A stretch of DNA of 64,000 nt from assembly GCF_021730395.1 (NCBI RefSeq), contig NC_069378.1, positions 42,173,001 to 42,237,000 of the forward strand, read 5' to 3'. The notes below the pieces were generated by a model, which saw nothing but the letters and a program-made list of their open reading frames with translations, was not told where the DNA came from and ran no database searches. The stretch is from Mercenaria mercenaria (Eukaryota > Mollusca > Bivalvia > Venerida > Veneridae). The position numbers were made by a program, and so were the translations under genes. Of this stretch, positions 36,001 to 47,135 are shown one piece after another (within the stretch, counting starts at the first letter, position 1; each line of letters starts with the position of its first letter).

Positions 36001-37584
36001 TGATAGAACAATAGAGAGAACAATGGGGGTGTCACATAAATACCGTTTCGTTAGAACGTCCATCCGTCCGCCCGCAATTTCGTGTCCGGTCCATAACTCT
36101 GTCATTTATGAAGGGATTTTAATATCAATTGGCACAAATGTTTCCCATGATGAGACGACGTGTCATGCGCAAAACCCGGACCCCTTGCTCAAAGGTCAAA
36201 GTCACAGTTGGAGGTCAAAGGTCAACAGGGCTTTTTTCCTGTCCGGTCCATAACTTTGCCATCCATGAAGGGATTTTAATATTACTTGGCACAAATGTAC
36301 CTCTTAATAAGATGATGTGTCATGCACAACTTTCAGACCCCTTGCTCAAAGGTCAAGGTCACACTTGGCAGTCAAATATTAACATGGCATGAAAAGGGTA
36401 TGTTTCGTGTCCGGTCCACTCTGTCATTTAAGAAGGGATTTTAATATCACTTGGCACAAATGTTCCCCATGATGAGATAACGTGTGATGCGCAAAATGTG
36501 GACCCCTGGCTCAAAGGTCAAGGTCACAATTAGGGGTCAAGAGGTCAACTGGGCTTTTTTCCTGTCCGGTCCATAACTTTGCCATCAGTGAAGAGATTTT
36601 AATATTACTTGGCACAAATGTTCCTTATGACGAGACGACATGACTTGCGCAAAATCTGGACCCCTAGCTCAAAGGTGAAGGTCACAGTTTGAGATCAAAA
36701 GTCAATAGGATTTCTTTCCTGTCCGGTCTATAACTTTGTCATGCAAAAAAGGATTTAAATATCAGTTGGGAAATATATTTCCCTGGATGAGACAACATGT
36801 CATGCGCAGACCCCAGGCCCTAGGTCTAAGGTCAAGGTCACACTTAGAGGCCAAATGTCAGATATTAAAATGAATTTGTCTTGAGCATTTCTTCTTCATG
36901 CATGGAGGGATTTTGATGTTTATTGGCACAATTGTACACCATCATGAGGCGGAGTGTCATGCGCAAGTCCTTTCTTTAGAATTACTTCCCTTTGTTGTTA
37001 CTATAAATAGCTTATATTATAACTTTTTCATTACTAGTCGTAGTGAAAAATCGAGACCACTTTTCTGTAGTACAACATGCATGTTACATCCAATTCTGAG
37101 GTGTATTTTGACCAATCCCTACCTGGTAAGGATTTTTGTGTAGACTTACAATATTTTTTTATTTTTTTTTTTTATTTCGAAGATTAACTTTTCTTAGTTG
37201 TTACTGAGATAATTATAGTCACCTTCCAGTAGGGGATTTTGTATTGCATGGCAATACTTCATTCACTTGTTTGAATTTACCCTGGTAACAAGGTAACCTA
37301 CCTCCTTAAATTCTAGATTAATTTGTTATGGACAACTTTCATTTGTAGAAATCTTTTGAAGATGTAAAGATTATACAGAACAGATTACTAGGATATAAGA
37401 ATTGTGCATGTCTCAAGAAGTGAAGTTAATAGTAAATGTTATTGTTACTTTGATAAATGATAACAAAAATATATTCTTCTTTTTGCAGACACACACGTGT
37501 ACAGCGCGGGTGCATGAGTATGTTATATTCCAAACAGATGTGTTGTGGAATAATTGCTGGCCACCAGTTTATTCAAGATATTGA
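30059..37584 (+). CDS. small cationic secreted protein family, copy B
   Basis: Exons 30059-30232, 31692-31745 and 37489-37584 (TGA); all splice junctions are phase 0, with acceptors ttttcag/ttgcag and donors GTATGT and GTGCGT. 107 aa. Residues 1-20 (MIPKFVSIVVLFAIISGCCA) are a good signal peptide with cleavage near A20/Q21. The mature part has WVPITINTYTSRRIMDGAAD, a helix-like YIGLRLVRELYAYKK, exon 2 MHGPMYIVTFEGRRPFGM, and a two-cysteine C-terminal block. The last block differs from C and D (TARVHEYVIFQTDVLWNNC) and extends three residues (SRY) past the usual end. Net charge is about +4, lowest of the set. Intron 2 is 5.7 kb because of a foldback element, a SINE, a TTAA MITE and a 1.4-kb repeat element. 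AATAAA at 37593 lies 9 nt past the stop. No frame break is seen. Function unknown. Confidence 0.8.
30464..30720 (-). mobile_element. tRNA-derived SINE (Leu/Ser-like head), with 12-bp TSD
   Basis: On the minus strand the head reads gcctccgtggccgagtggtt (A box), with a B-box region gtgggttcgagcctcactc. The tail ends in ggtgcgacgttaaacccaac. It is flanked by an exact 12-bp repeat ttttagattctt (30452-30463, 30721-30732). It lies in intron 1 of copy B; copy D keeps the uninterrupted site (gttttagattcttgttcc, about 54475), so insertion postdates duplication. A second copy lies at 61385. Confidence 0.85.
31505..31627 (+). mobile_element. tRNA-derived SINE remnant (intron 1, copy B)
   Basis: A tRNA-like gcccgcttagctcaaaaggg (A box) joined to a SINE body with ttgcggagaacaggtcagta and actgaaatactgttgaaaaa. 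Orthologous remnants sit at the same place in copy C (about 43365-43440) and D (55893-56065), so this insertion predates the duplications. Confidence 0.7.
31841..32045. mobile_element. TTAA-flanked MITE in intron 2 of copy B
   Basis: CCCTTAGCCTGCTGGTGG start, with TTAA at 31837-31840 and at 32046-32049. The core contains gcctgcacacacgtgcagtc. Copy D keeps an unoccupied site (gagctattaataaacggc, about 56284), so the insertion is younger than the B/D split. Confidence 0.8.
32928..34914. mobile_element. 2-kb foldback element with 489-bp inverted arms
   Basis: Ends CACGGCTACTAAACG and complement. It is flanked by a 5-bp direct repeat tatta (32923-32927, 34915-34919). Arms 32928-33416 and 34426-34914 are the same length and nearly complementary. 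Each inner end has repeated gcgccaccac motifs. Each arm holds a matching ~64-codon ORF (33117-33311 minus; 34528-34725 plus) ending KLQPTCS. No transposase is recognisable. The spacer holds a SINE. It lies in intron 2 of copy B. Confidence 0.75.
33575..33850 (+). mobile_element. tRNA-Ser-like SINE with conserved central domain
   Basis: A tRNA-like head (gcctcggtagcctagtggta; anticodon loop ttcgagt, CGA; B box gggttcgaaccccagc). The ~180-bp body contains cttggcgctcagcgttaaga, gtcagtataatgtgactggg and gcactataaagttgggcatt, with an A-rich tail. A second copy lies at 61672 (minus). The body resembles widely conserved metazoan SINE central domains such as Nin-DC (from memory, not checked). Confidence 0.8.
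34920..35816. other. unassigned intronic sequence
   Basis: It contains two or three loosely repeated gttaccatggaaacg-type phrases (34983, 35342, 35512). Otherwise nothing is recognised; the ORFs at 35591 and 35656 lack support. Confidence 0.45.
35817..37240. mobile_element. tttcggggactata-type element with ~160-bp tandem core
   Basis: The left end is itself a hairpin (actggttgaaaaccagt), followed by cggggacta. The right end shows agtaggggattttgtattgc. A ccgtccgtccgtccgt tract at 35881 is followed by five or six monomers, each with tccggtccataactctgtc, gggattttaatat, cacttggcacaaatg and caaaggtcaaggtcac (36080-36900). This is a typical bivalve interspersed repeat; the class is unknown. It lies in intron 2 of copy B. 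Confidence 0.7.
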
Positions 37585-38255
37585 ACAAACGTAATAAAAC
37601 CGACTTTGTGTCATTTACAAATGCTCGTAACATTATCATTTTATTTCTTATACATTCACCCTTTGTCCATTCAATAGGTTATTCGATTGTTCAAATTTGT
37701 TCTGGCCATTTTTCAACTATACGCTCCATTTAACCATTACATTTCTTTAAATGTGTTTTGCTTTACATGAAAGTGTCTATTTAATTTTAAGAAATAATGC
37801 TTGACTCGTCTCGTTAAGAACACGGGGCAGTTGAGCTGATATACTGATCTTTTAATTGATATGGATCAACACATCTATCGTTCCTAGTAAATAAAATGAA
37901 TATTTCTTCACAAGTTGTTTTGCTCAATGACTAATAGGTTGATTTTATCACTAATACAGCTCATGATTTTGCCTGTCTAAAGCACCAGTATGTAATTATT
38001 GACAGCTGTCAAAATATGTAATGCACCGATATGTGACCGTTTTTAATACATCATTCCATTGCGCACGTGACCTTGAGAATCTCATTATAAAATCATTCGT
38101 ATACTGATTAATGTACCTATAAGTGTATTCTTTAAATAAATGTTCTGTTCTGTTCTGATTTGTTCTTTTTAATTTGTTTGTATATTTTGGTACTTTGTTT
38201 GATTTGACTTTAACTTGAATAATTTCAACAGTATTTTAGACTGAGTAATACTAGT

Positions 38256-38418
38256 AGGTTATTTAACATTGTTCTGTACAATACGGAGATATATTTGGAC
38301 TCGTACCCAGCTGAGAAAACCATATTGGACGAGCCGCTAGGCGAGTTCAATATGGTTTTCTCAGCTGGGTACGAGTCCAAATATATCTCGTATTGTACAG
38401 TACAATGTTAAATAACCT
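38256..38418. mobile_element. near-perfect palindromic MITE, ~160 bp
   Basis: Arms of about 75 bp starting aggttatttaacattg and ending in the complement. They share actcgtacccagctgagaaa and catattgga around a gagccgctaggcgag centre. A partial second copy (ttggtacgagtgcaaatat) follows at about 38515-38575. Confidence 0.75.
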
Positions 38419-38639
38419 CTTTATTCTATATCTATTTTATCTTACTATATTAATAGTTTAAATTAAAAATGTTTCACTGAATATTGTATTCCTGCCTTTT
38501 CTAGTTTCTCCCAGCTTGGTACGAGTGCAAATATGTAATATACAGAACAATGTTAGACCTTAAATAACCTTTTTATTCTATATTTATTTCACTTCATACG
38601 TAATTTACGCAATTCATTGAATGTTTCTTTTTTTTTGCG

Positions 38640-38990
38640 TATCATCATTAAAAAACGTATATGGTGCAACCTCCCTACAACAGCCATTTGGTGATTTGGG
38701 TGATAATAATACTTGGCTGAGATATTATGCCCACAAATATTGTCAGCAAGTTTGGTGAAGATCAGACGAAAACTGTTCGACTTAAAAGAGCGGACAAGGC
38801 TAAATTCCCCGTTTTTCGAGTAATTCAAGGACTATAATCAAAGAGTGTCTGGTACACTTTGGCTGGTTACGAAACTGGCCGAGATGTAATGCCCACAAAC
38901 ATTGTCAGCAAGTTTGGTGAAGATCCGACGAAAACTGAATTATAGAGCAGACATGTTTTGGATGCTGACCGCCCGTCCGTTGCCATTCAT
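38640..38990. repeat. two-monomer bivalve repeat
   Basis: Two ~180-bp monomers share atgcccacaaa, attgtcagcaagtttggtga and cgacgaaaactg. The repeat ends with ccgcccgtccgt. Non-coding. Confidence 0.65.
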
Positions 38991-38999
38991 AATCTTCTC

Positions 39000-41900
39000 C
39001 ATTTTGTTTCTTAACCGTTAAATAAAAACTGCTGAGGTAGGTATTCAGACAGTCAGTGCTGATACCAATTTCTAGGTTTCGTCCGGAACGTCTTCTTTAA
39101 ACGACTTTTCAAATATTCCAACATCTGATGATCCTTTTTACTGTATTTTTTAAGTTTTTGATTATTAACGAACGTTTTAATATCTAAATGAGATAGCATT
39201 GTTATCCCTTGAATCGTTTTTGTGTGTTGTAAACAAAAAAACTCAAATTAAATCCAGATTTCAAGACGCATAACCAAACTCTGCACATGGAGCGCCTACT
39301 TCATCCGATTTACATTCGGAACATTTTCACGCGTTTCGGGCTTTATCGTATGTTTAACATGGGACTGCTGAACCGTCCAAATACATAAAATACAGGATTT
39401 TTTTTTGTACGCGCGTGCGTACAAATACAGAAAATACAGGATTTTTGTACGCACGTGCATCCAAATACCGTAATATATTGTACGGTCACGTGTTGCAAAT
39501 GACCTTTCGCGATTGGATAGATAAAATAGGTATAGAATAAATTTGTGTTATTGTATGAAAAATGACAAATGGTTACAGACATGTAGCTTCTAATGAAACA
39601 GAGAAACACTTTTTTGTTTCAGGGTAAGATAGAAATATCTATCAGGTTACAAACCGATATATAGTTCCACAATCTCTAATTCTTTGATATTTTCATACCT
39701 CATTTTTTGATGTTTTCATCCTATTGGCTGTCTTTACTCTCTTGCAAGTTTGCAATGCATTTCATTTCGCAGAGTTTAGTTACAGACAAAGTCACCAAAC
39801 ATTTTGTAGCGTTTTGTGGTTGTATGGCGACACGGTCTGCTCTGTGTGATGTTTCCTTGGAATTTCTCCGAAACAGTCAAGTTTTTAATTATCCGTTATT
39901 TCAAAACAATTTTAAAGCCATTTTTCAAGATCTGAAGAGAACCACACATTTCGTCTTTGTAATCTGCCTGGCCGTGTAGAGCGTGCGAGGAGAAAAAAGA
40001 ATACGAAAAAGAAGGAAAACCATTCTGTTGAGCATACTTATAAAAGATCATCGCTTTTTGCCAGTAGCTTTCTTAGTCAATTTCCAAATGTTTGAAAGCC
40101 GACCTTTATCCTAATTGTTTCAATTATTTTAATTGAAATATGTCCAAAAATTTGGGGTCACGGAGACCATTCAATTTTAACATAATAATATTCCGCTTAA
40201 GCCTGTGCTAGTGGGCGTGACAGATGTGCACATTATATTAGATGTCATGATCAGACTCAATGAATCTGAGGCTGACGTTATGTTTCTTGGCTGTATTCTA
40301 TGCTTCCAAAAAGTTCCATTATATAAATGGTGCAGAGAGACACTTTTTGAACTATGTAAATACGGCCAAGCTCGATCGAGAAACCAAGTCTATTAAGAGA
40401 CATTTGCATTAAGCGACTTCATTTTCTGTTCCATTTTGTACTATGAAACAACACATTTTATTCTAGTTAGAGACCACTTGTGTTACTAGAGACCATTTTT
40501 TTGTGGTCTCTTAATACATTTTCTACTATAGTGTTACATAATATATATGAGTGTTTATGTCCTTTAAATATATTTCAAAGGAGAAACAGTCGATAACCGT
40601 TTAATGTAAATAACCCGTTAAATATAAAACTTAACGTTCTTTTTTATACATCATGTTACCATCTTAGTACTAGTATTCTCTTTTGGCTTACGTTAAAATA
40701 TATAATATCAATAATATGTGGTTTATGGTGTGTGTGTACTACGATGTCGTAATCATTTTAAGGTCAATTGTGGGTAATTGTTTGCAGCTTATCTTGTAAC
40801 ATGCAGCAGCCGTAAAATGTCTCCACGTACATGGATTAATGTGTTATATTCTCTGGTCCTTGGGATAATGGAGTCCATTCAAAATCTGTTTTATAAAATT
40901 CCGCTTAAGCAGGCACTTGGAGGCGTGAGGGATGTTGCCCTTTTTATTGCCTCTCATGTACGTACTCAATCAAACAGAGCCCACACTAGCTACCGAGTTA
41001 CCCTCAAGTAGAAATCTACCCACAACGAAATGACAGCCAAAATGGCAAAACAGTGAGCTCAACTGGAGCTGTCTATAGCCAATAATGTTAGCTGTAAAGT
41101 CCCTAGGACACTGATGTTGCCCCTGATAAAAGGATGCCTATCACTTTCTCAGCAGACCAGAGTCACCCATCATGGTGAGATGTTTAAATGCACGACCGAT
41201 AGATTTCATTGCGCATCTTTATTCCCGTTACTGTAGTTCAGTTTGAACCCAAAGGTGTTTTCTCAGAAGCACAGAGCACCCCAACCACAGTAATAGAGCT
41301 ATGTATCGCAAGGTTCAATTGTTAATCAGTGCATTACGAGTTAAAAACCACGTTTTGACAATTAATATACACGTCATCATTTAAATAAAACAAACAACGA
41401 ACAATTTATAACAGTTTTTTGCATTGTAACAGTGTTTGTTGTAATGTTCACAATATATGAAACATTGAGAAACGGTTTTAGAGGGAAATAGTCTCTCGTT
41501 AGATGTAGTGATATTTTTTATACTTATTATTTAAATTTCCAGTCACGCTGTCAAGTGATTTATCAATATGTATAGTTTCAAATAAAAAGAACATTTTTAA
41601 GGTACTTTTTATAAATTGTTTGTTTTCCCAAGTAACTTTCAGACAATGTTGTAATGCATTAAAGTCTACGTTTCAACTGTTACCGATTACATATGTCTTA
41701 AAATGCACGTTTGCATAATTAATATGCTTGTCAGAATTGAAAGCAACCCGTTCACTTATTTTAGCCAATATTTTATTTCTCTCAAATAATCCATTAAAGG
41801 TAGGTACTGCTTATATATAACCAAACTTATTGTGCAAAATGGAGTAAACCTTTGCAATGCTTTTGAAATAAAAAAAAATGTCAATCAACATTCTACCTGA

Positions 41901-42180
41901 TTTTATTTATCAATGTCTAACACTTTATTTTCACTTACAAACATCTTTAAATGTTATATATCTACTAGTACTCTATGCTTTAGTTGGAAATGAAAAATAT
42001 TTACACAAACGGGGTGAAAAGCTTTAGATGAAACAAAACTGCGAACAATGAATTACTTATTTTTTGTTTGAAGGACATTTTATTATTTTTACAATATATG
42101 ACATATTGACAAATAGTTTAGTGGTTAATTTTATGCTTGTCATTATTATTTGCCTCGTTTTGATAGGTATGCGCCAAACG
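39000..42180 (+). other. 3' tail of unit B and leader of unit C
   Basis: Duplicated non-coding sequence shared with the D region (50300-53960) and partly with E (57530-58380). Landmarks: gcgacacggtctgct at 39827, gcttccaaaaagttccatta at 40301 and the leader at 40766. Frames are not conserved between copies. Confidence 0.55.
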
Positions 42181-42252
42181 TATATAAATAATTTATTTAC
42201 TAGTCTGATTGTCAGACACTTTGTTTTGAAACAACTCTTCCTCTGTGCTAAG
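42181..42252 (+). promoter_or_regulatory. core promoter and 5'UTR of copy C
   Basis: TATATAAAT at 42181-42189; initiator-like gTCAGAC with A at 42214, 33 bp downstream. The 5' leader (ctcttcctctgtgctaag) is shared with copies B, D and E. Confidence 0.65.
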
Positions 42253-44464
42253 ATGAAGAGCCCAAAGTTTGTTGGCATTGTTGTTTTATTCGCCATTATA
42301 TCAGGTTGTACCGCACAGCCTGACTGGGTTCCGATGAGAATAGGCACACGGACATCCTGGCGTATAATGAGAGGCGCTGCCGAATACATAGGTCTCAGGC
42401 TAGTTCGGGAACTATATGCCTACCAAAAGGTATGTTTTCAGTTCTATATGTTCAGAACATATGTATTTTGATATATAGAAAGGGCGTATCATGGCATCTT
42501 TTAAAAGTACATGTAGTAAAATTCAAAGATACTTTTTGTCCTATTATTGAATTGTTAGATTCGGGAATATGTCACAGGGCTGAGATATCATAATATGATT
42601 AAAAAATCCTACAGCTGTTCCTACTAGGAATTTTAAAATCTTACTTTTGAGTTGTGAAATTACAAATATCTGTCCGTTTGAGATTCTTGCTCCGTTACTC
42701 AATTTTCATGACATGTTTATCCCGTTGCTCAATGTTCACGACACTTAATTCCGTTACTCAATTAATTTTCCTGACATTTTTTATTCTGTTACTCAATGTT
42801 CATGACATTTTTATTCCGTTACTCAATGTTCATAACATTTTTTCCGTTACTTTTTATTTTATTTTTTTTCATTATTATTATTTTTATTTGCAATAATATA
42901 TTTAGCCGAAATTATTAGAAATGTAATCTGTAAAATTATTATTACACCCCTTTGCCATTCTTGCTTGCGTGACCGAGAAAGATTGGAAATAAAAAGATTT
43001 CGGGAGCTGCGTGCTGCTTTGAAAATAACATTTTGGTTCAGATTAATGCAGTGAAAATGTAAAACTAGATATCATATTGAAATAAAATAAAATAGTCTGC
43101 TTTTTGGCCCGTGGGATTGGGGAATTACCAGATTGTCAAACAATGCTGCAAAGTGTAATTGATCTCCTTTAATTTTATATGAAAATATTAATGCTGTACA
43201 TATTGGGTCATTTCGTTTCACAATTGATGCGTACGCTGTTCATTCTCTGGCAACTGGTTAGGCATTTTTCAGGCTTCCCGGCACTACCCGTGTCTATTCG
43301 GCGTACGCCGCTGTGCGCTGGTCTTGCGAGATAGGCTAAGCAGGTTTGCTAGGAGTCTGCTCGCTTACCTGTTACATAACTGCAGAACTGTTGAAAATTT
43401 CTGACGCTAAATAAAAAAAAAAACAAACAACTGAACAAACAAATGGTTACTAGAACGTATGAAGAGTTTTGTAGTAATACTCATACACTTTTGCGTATTC
43501 TCTTTCAGAGGCATGCGCGCTTGTACAGAGTAACGTTTGAAGGAAGAAGACCTTTTGGCATGGTGCGTTACACTTTTTTTAACAGTTCCATTTTATACAT
43601 CGTCAAATAAAATAGCTGGAAAGTGTTTTGAAATTCTCGGCGTGTAAGCCAATAATGAGCTGTTAATACTACGACTATATTTGATAAGATATGTCTAAAA
43701 GATTACATGAAAATAGAATAATAAAGATGGCAAAGTAAATTGCTTAAGCGCCACTATACAGATAATCTAATGAAATAAAAGATGACCCCGTATTTATTAT
43801 TAGTTGAAAGCTCAAACAGTAGTTGCTAAAAGAAAATCAGCTTCTCCTTAAGATAATATTTTCGGACAGATCGGATTTTTGATAAAAGCTGGTAGAACAA
43901 AAATCATATATCGTATAACGATGTATACAGAAACAAAACTGATTAGGTCTAGAACAAAATTGTTTGTCTCCGGTATCCCGACCTTCCCTAAATTATTTGG
44001 TCCGACCGATTTAGCTTTTATGGCCTTGGATTTTTTTCAACGTTTTAAACAAAATGTTGCAAAACTGCAATTTTTATGCTTTAAACATGGTCAGTTGTTT
44101 TAGAAATCAACTCACTGATGCTCTAAAGGCAAATCCCCCTTATTTGTATTCATCTTCTGACACAACAATAATTTCCGATAAAACAACCCCCTCTCCATCC
44201 CACACCCCCCGCCAAAAAAATAAAAAAAATACCGACCTTCCTACTCTGTTTTGAGCAAGTTACCGGAAACAAACAATCTGTTTCTGGCCTTACTAGGATA
44301 TAAGATTTTTTTGTGCATGCTTAGAGTAAATTTTATTGATGCTTTGATAAATAATAACATAACTATCTTTTTTTCAGATTCACACGTGTACAGCGATGGT
44401 GCATGAGTTTGTTGTATTCCGTCAAAAGGTGATGTGGTATAGATGCTCGCCACCAGTTTATTGA
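42253..44464 (+). CDS. small cationic secreted protein family, copy C
   Basis: Exons 42253-42429, 43509-43562 and 44378-44464 (TGA); all junctions phase 0. 105 aa. The open frame extends upstream of 42253, but the start chosen aligns with the other copies, follows the TATA/initiator, and gives a clean signal peptide (MKSPKFVGIVVLFAIISGCT, cleavage near A21). Mature ~84 aa: PDWVPMRIGTRTSWRIMRG, helix-like AAEYIGLRLVRELYAYQK, exon 2 RHARLYRVTFEGRRPFGM, exon 3 with C81 and C100 and ending SPPVY. Arginine-rich, net charge about +10, the most basic copy. Compared with copy D, residues 29-44 are rich in replacement changes while 45-59 are mostly silent. Intron 1 holds a 31-bp minisatellite and an old SINE. 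Looks intact. Protein family not recognised; a secreted defence peptide or a cystatin-like inhibitor are guesses. Confidence 0.85.
42690..42855 (+). repeat. ~31-bp minisatellite in intron 1 of copy C
   Basis: Five to six units of ttccgttactcaatgttcat plus gacattttta. The equivalent place has about 1 unit in A, 2 in B and 7 in D. Confidence 0.8.
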
Positions 44465-44704
44465 AGATATTGAACAAACTTGATAAAACCTTCTTTGTGT
44501 CATTTTACAAATGCTCATAATAATATCGTTTTATTTTCTATACATTCACTTTTGTCAATTCCATAAATTATTCGATTGTCCCGATTTCTGTTTGCTTTAT
44601 TTTCAACTGTACGCTCCGTTTAACCATTACACTTACTTAAATATTTTTTGTTTTACTCGAAAGTGTTTATTTAATTTCAAGAAATAATGTTTGACTGTCA
44701 GTCT

Positions 44705-46375
44705 CTGTTATGGGGGCAAGGGACATTAAATTTAAAAATTCCACAAATCTGCGCTGAAACCAGTGCTAAAAAAATCGTAAAAAAAATCCAATTTTGAGAA
44801 ATTCCAAGCAAGTGTTAAGCGGATGTATTGCATATACTTAGCACTTCATTATGTGTTATTTTCAGCCTGCCGAGATCTGTTATTTCTATAATAAAAAACG
44901 AGTAAAACACAGGTTTCAGGACATTAAATTCTGAGGCAAAAATGGCCCAAAATGCACACCTTGCGCGACCTGTACCGTATTATTTGCATATGACTGACCT
45001 AAAACACATGTATATTTTTAAAGCATGTGATCAGACGAAAATAATGGTGGGAAAAAAAGTGTCTCATAACCGTTTACTTTTTCCGCAAGTTTGAGCTGAA
45101 TCTGAATAAAGATACGCTTGTTGAGCATGTACAATGGTACAGCTCGGATTATAATGTCGAAATGCCAATCAAACTGTTAATATGTTTTTGATTATGTTCC
45201 TATGTTATTTAAATATCATTTTAAATATAAATATACAGCGTTTGAGAACAAGCAGAAAAACTGAGTGATTTTGCTACTACCAATTTGTAGATTTAATGGC
45301 AGATATTATTATATTGTGTAGAGCTATTGATAAATATAAAGATATTTATTGTAAAAACATGATATAGTTAGGACCTACTAGTTTTCTTATAATATGGACT
45401 TGATTTGTTGAACTGCCCTGTAGAAAACCATTTGTTACTGTTGGAATAACATAAGTGACCTGAATAACACAGTGGCAAGGAATTAGGTTACACACATGCT
45501 GTAAACGTCTTGAAATTTCACAACGATTAAAGGCTTATCTTCAATATCAATTATATACAGTTTTGAATGTATTTTGCCGAATGTTGAAATTTCAGGTGAA
45601 TAGGTAGGAGGCACGAAGACACAAGAAAAGGGCATTGTTTTACTTAAGTCATTATTTTTCCTGATATCAAAAACTTTTGCATTTACTAATTAATTTCTTT
45701 GAAATATTTCACAGGCATTAAAATGAATTTGCATATCATTCACTGAAATTTAGAAAGTCAAAAAAGTAATCAGTTAGTTGTGATTACAGTAGGAAACAAT
45801 GTTAGGAAAGCAATTAATTAAAAAAAAAAGTAAAACTAAGATTCTTTATGAATCTTTTCCTAGAATTGCAGTAAATAAGATAAACTATTTTTTCAAAAGC
45901 CTGCATGTTGAAAATCCTAATTCGTTTTTTTTGAGAACTTTAAACTAGGCTAACATTGTTTTATTACTACATTAAAGTTGATACAACATATAATGTTCTT
46001 TTTTTCTTATAACTATGTTTGAAATGAGTTTACTCGAGAAGGTGTTTAGTTGTTGTTTGAGTGGTTAATATACAAGCCTCCTAGTGAAACCTTTATTCCA
46101 GAATACAACATTCTTTCCCATAACCTGCATTGTGTCTATGGTGTCTAATGATGAAGCCAAGAAAATTCTACTGTGCAGCATTTCTGAGACCACACCGGTT
46201 GATAAAAGCAAGAACATGATACTTGTACAGCATAAAATGGAAACAAGGTCGAAAATTAAACTTGATTTGTCAACTGAGCACCACCAGAGACTATGCAAAC
46301 GTATACCCACTGTATTTTATCTAAATGTTAAATTGAGCGCTAGTGTGACTTTCATACTTTAACCCGGCCTTGATG
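44705..46375. other. 1.7-kb insertion in 3' flank of unit C
   Basis: Unit homology with B and D stops near 44705 (tgtcagtctctgtta) and resumes near 46380. In between I see no terminal repeats. The overlapping ORFs at 46065-46362 have no recognisable domain or signal peptide. Probably an uncharacterised inserted element. Confidence 0.45.
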
Positions 46376-47135
46376 TTTATATAGAACTGTTTTACTGGCA
46401 TGTTTTGCTAAATGATTAATGGGTTGTTTTTTTTTTCACAAATACAGCTTATACTTTTAGCTGTCTAAAGCACTAGCATGTAACTGTTTTGACAGCTGTC
46501 AAAATATGTAATATACCGATCTGTGACAATTTTTAACCCATCATTCCATGGCTTACTCATGCATATCAAATCAGCTATCCCGCAGTTTTTTGTTAATTCT
46601 GAACACTCAGAATATAGCAGCAAACTGAAACGACATTTTCATACACTGTTAATCATATAAAAATGAATGAAATGTGTTATATTCATGAGGGAGGTTTAAC
46701 ACTTTATTATTCTCTATTTTGTATGAGGAATTAAGGATTAAGTGACTTAACTCCGACCACTTCTTCTTTTTTCAGCTTTAAACAGCATATGTAAACCTCT
46801 TTCTTCCTTTTTACAATGTATTTTAGCCAGTGCTCTAGCAACTGGCTATAGCTCTAAATCAACTTCCAAGTTTCAACCTCACGTCGTTTGAGTTTTCCTT
46901 CTATTTCTTTGTGACCGCATCACTCAAATATTCTGGACATGTAAAAAAGAATCCCATATTTTTTTATATAATCTTGTATTGTGTGAGTGTTTGAGCAACT
47001 GAGGACTACTGTTTTAAGTAACAAAAACAAACAATAACGGATTCCAGAATAATTATGAACATTATATATACAAATTCGAAATATTCGAAATCACTCCGCT
47101 CTAGGGTTATGGTGAGGGTTTAGGGTTAGGGTTTT

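Noticed and set aside
40778-41011. ORF in the leader of unit C, possible extra exon
   Set aside because: Homologous leaders in B and D carry indels that break the frame.
42064-42252. Upstream start for copy C adding 63 residues
   Set aside because: It would place the signal peptide internally and start upstream of the TATA box. The aligned copies start at the 42253 equivalent.
46084-46362. 92-codon ORF as a small gene
   Set aside because: No signal peptide or domain; a competing minus ORF covers the same bases, and it lies in a block absent from sister units.
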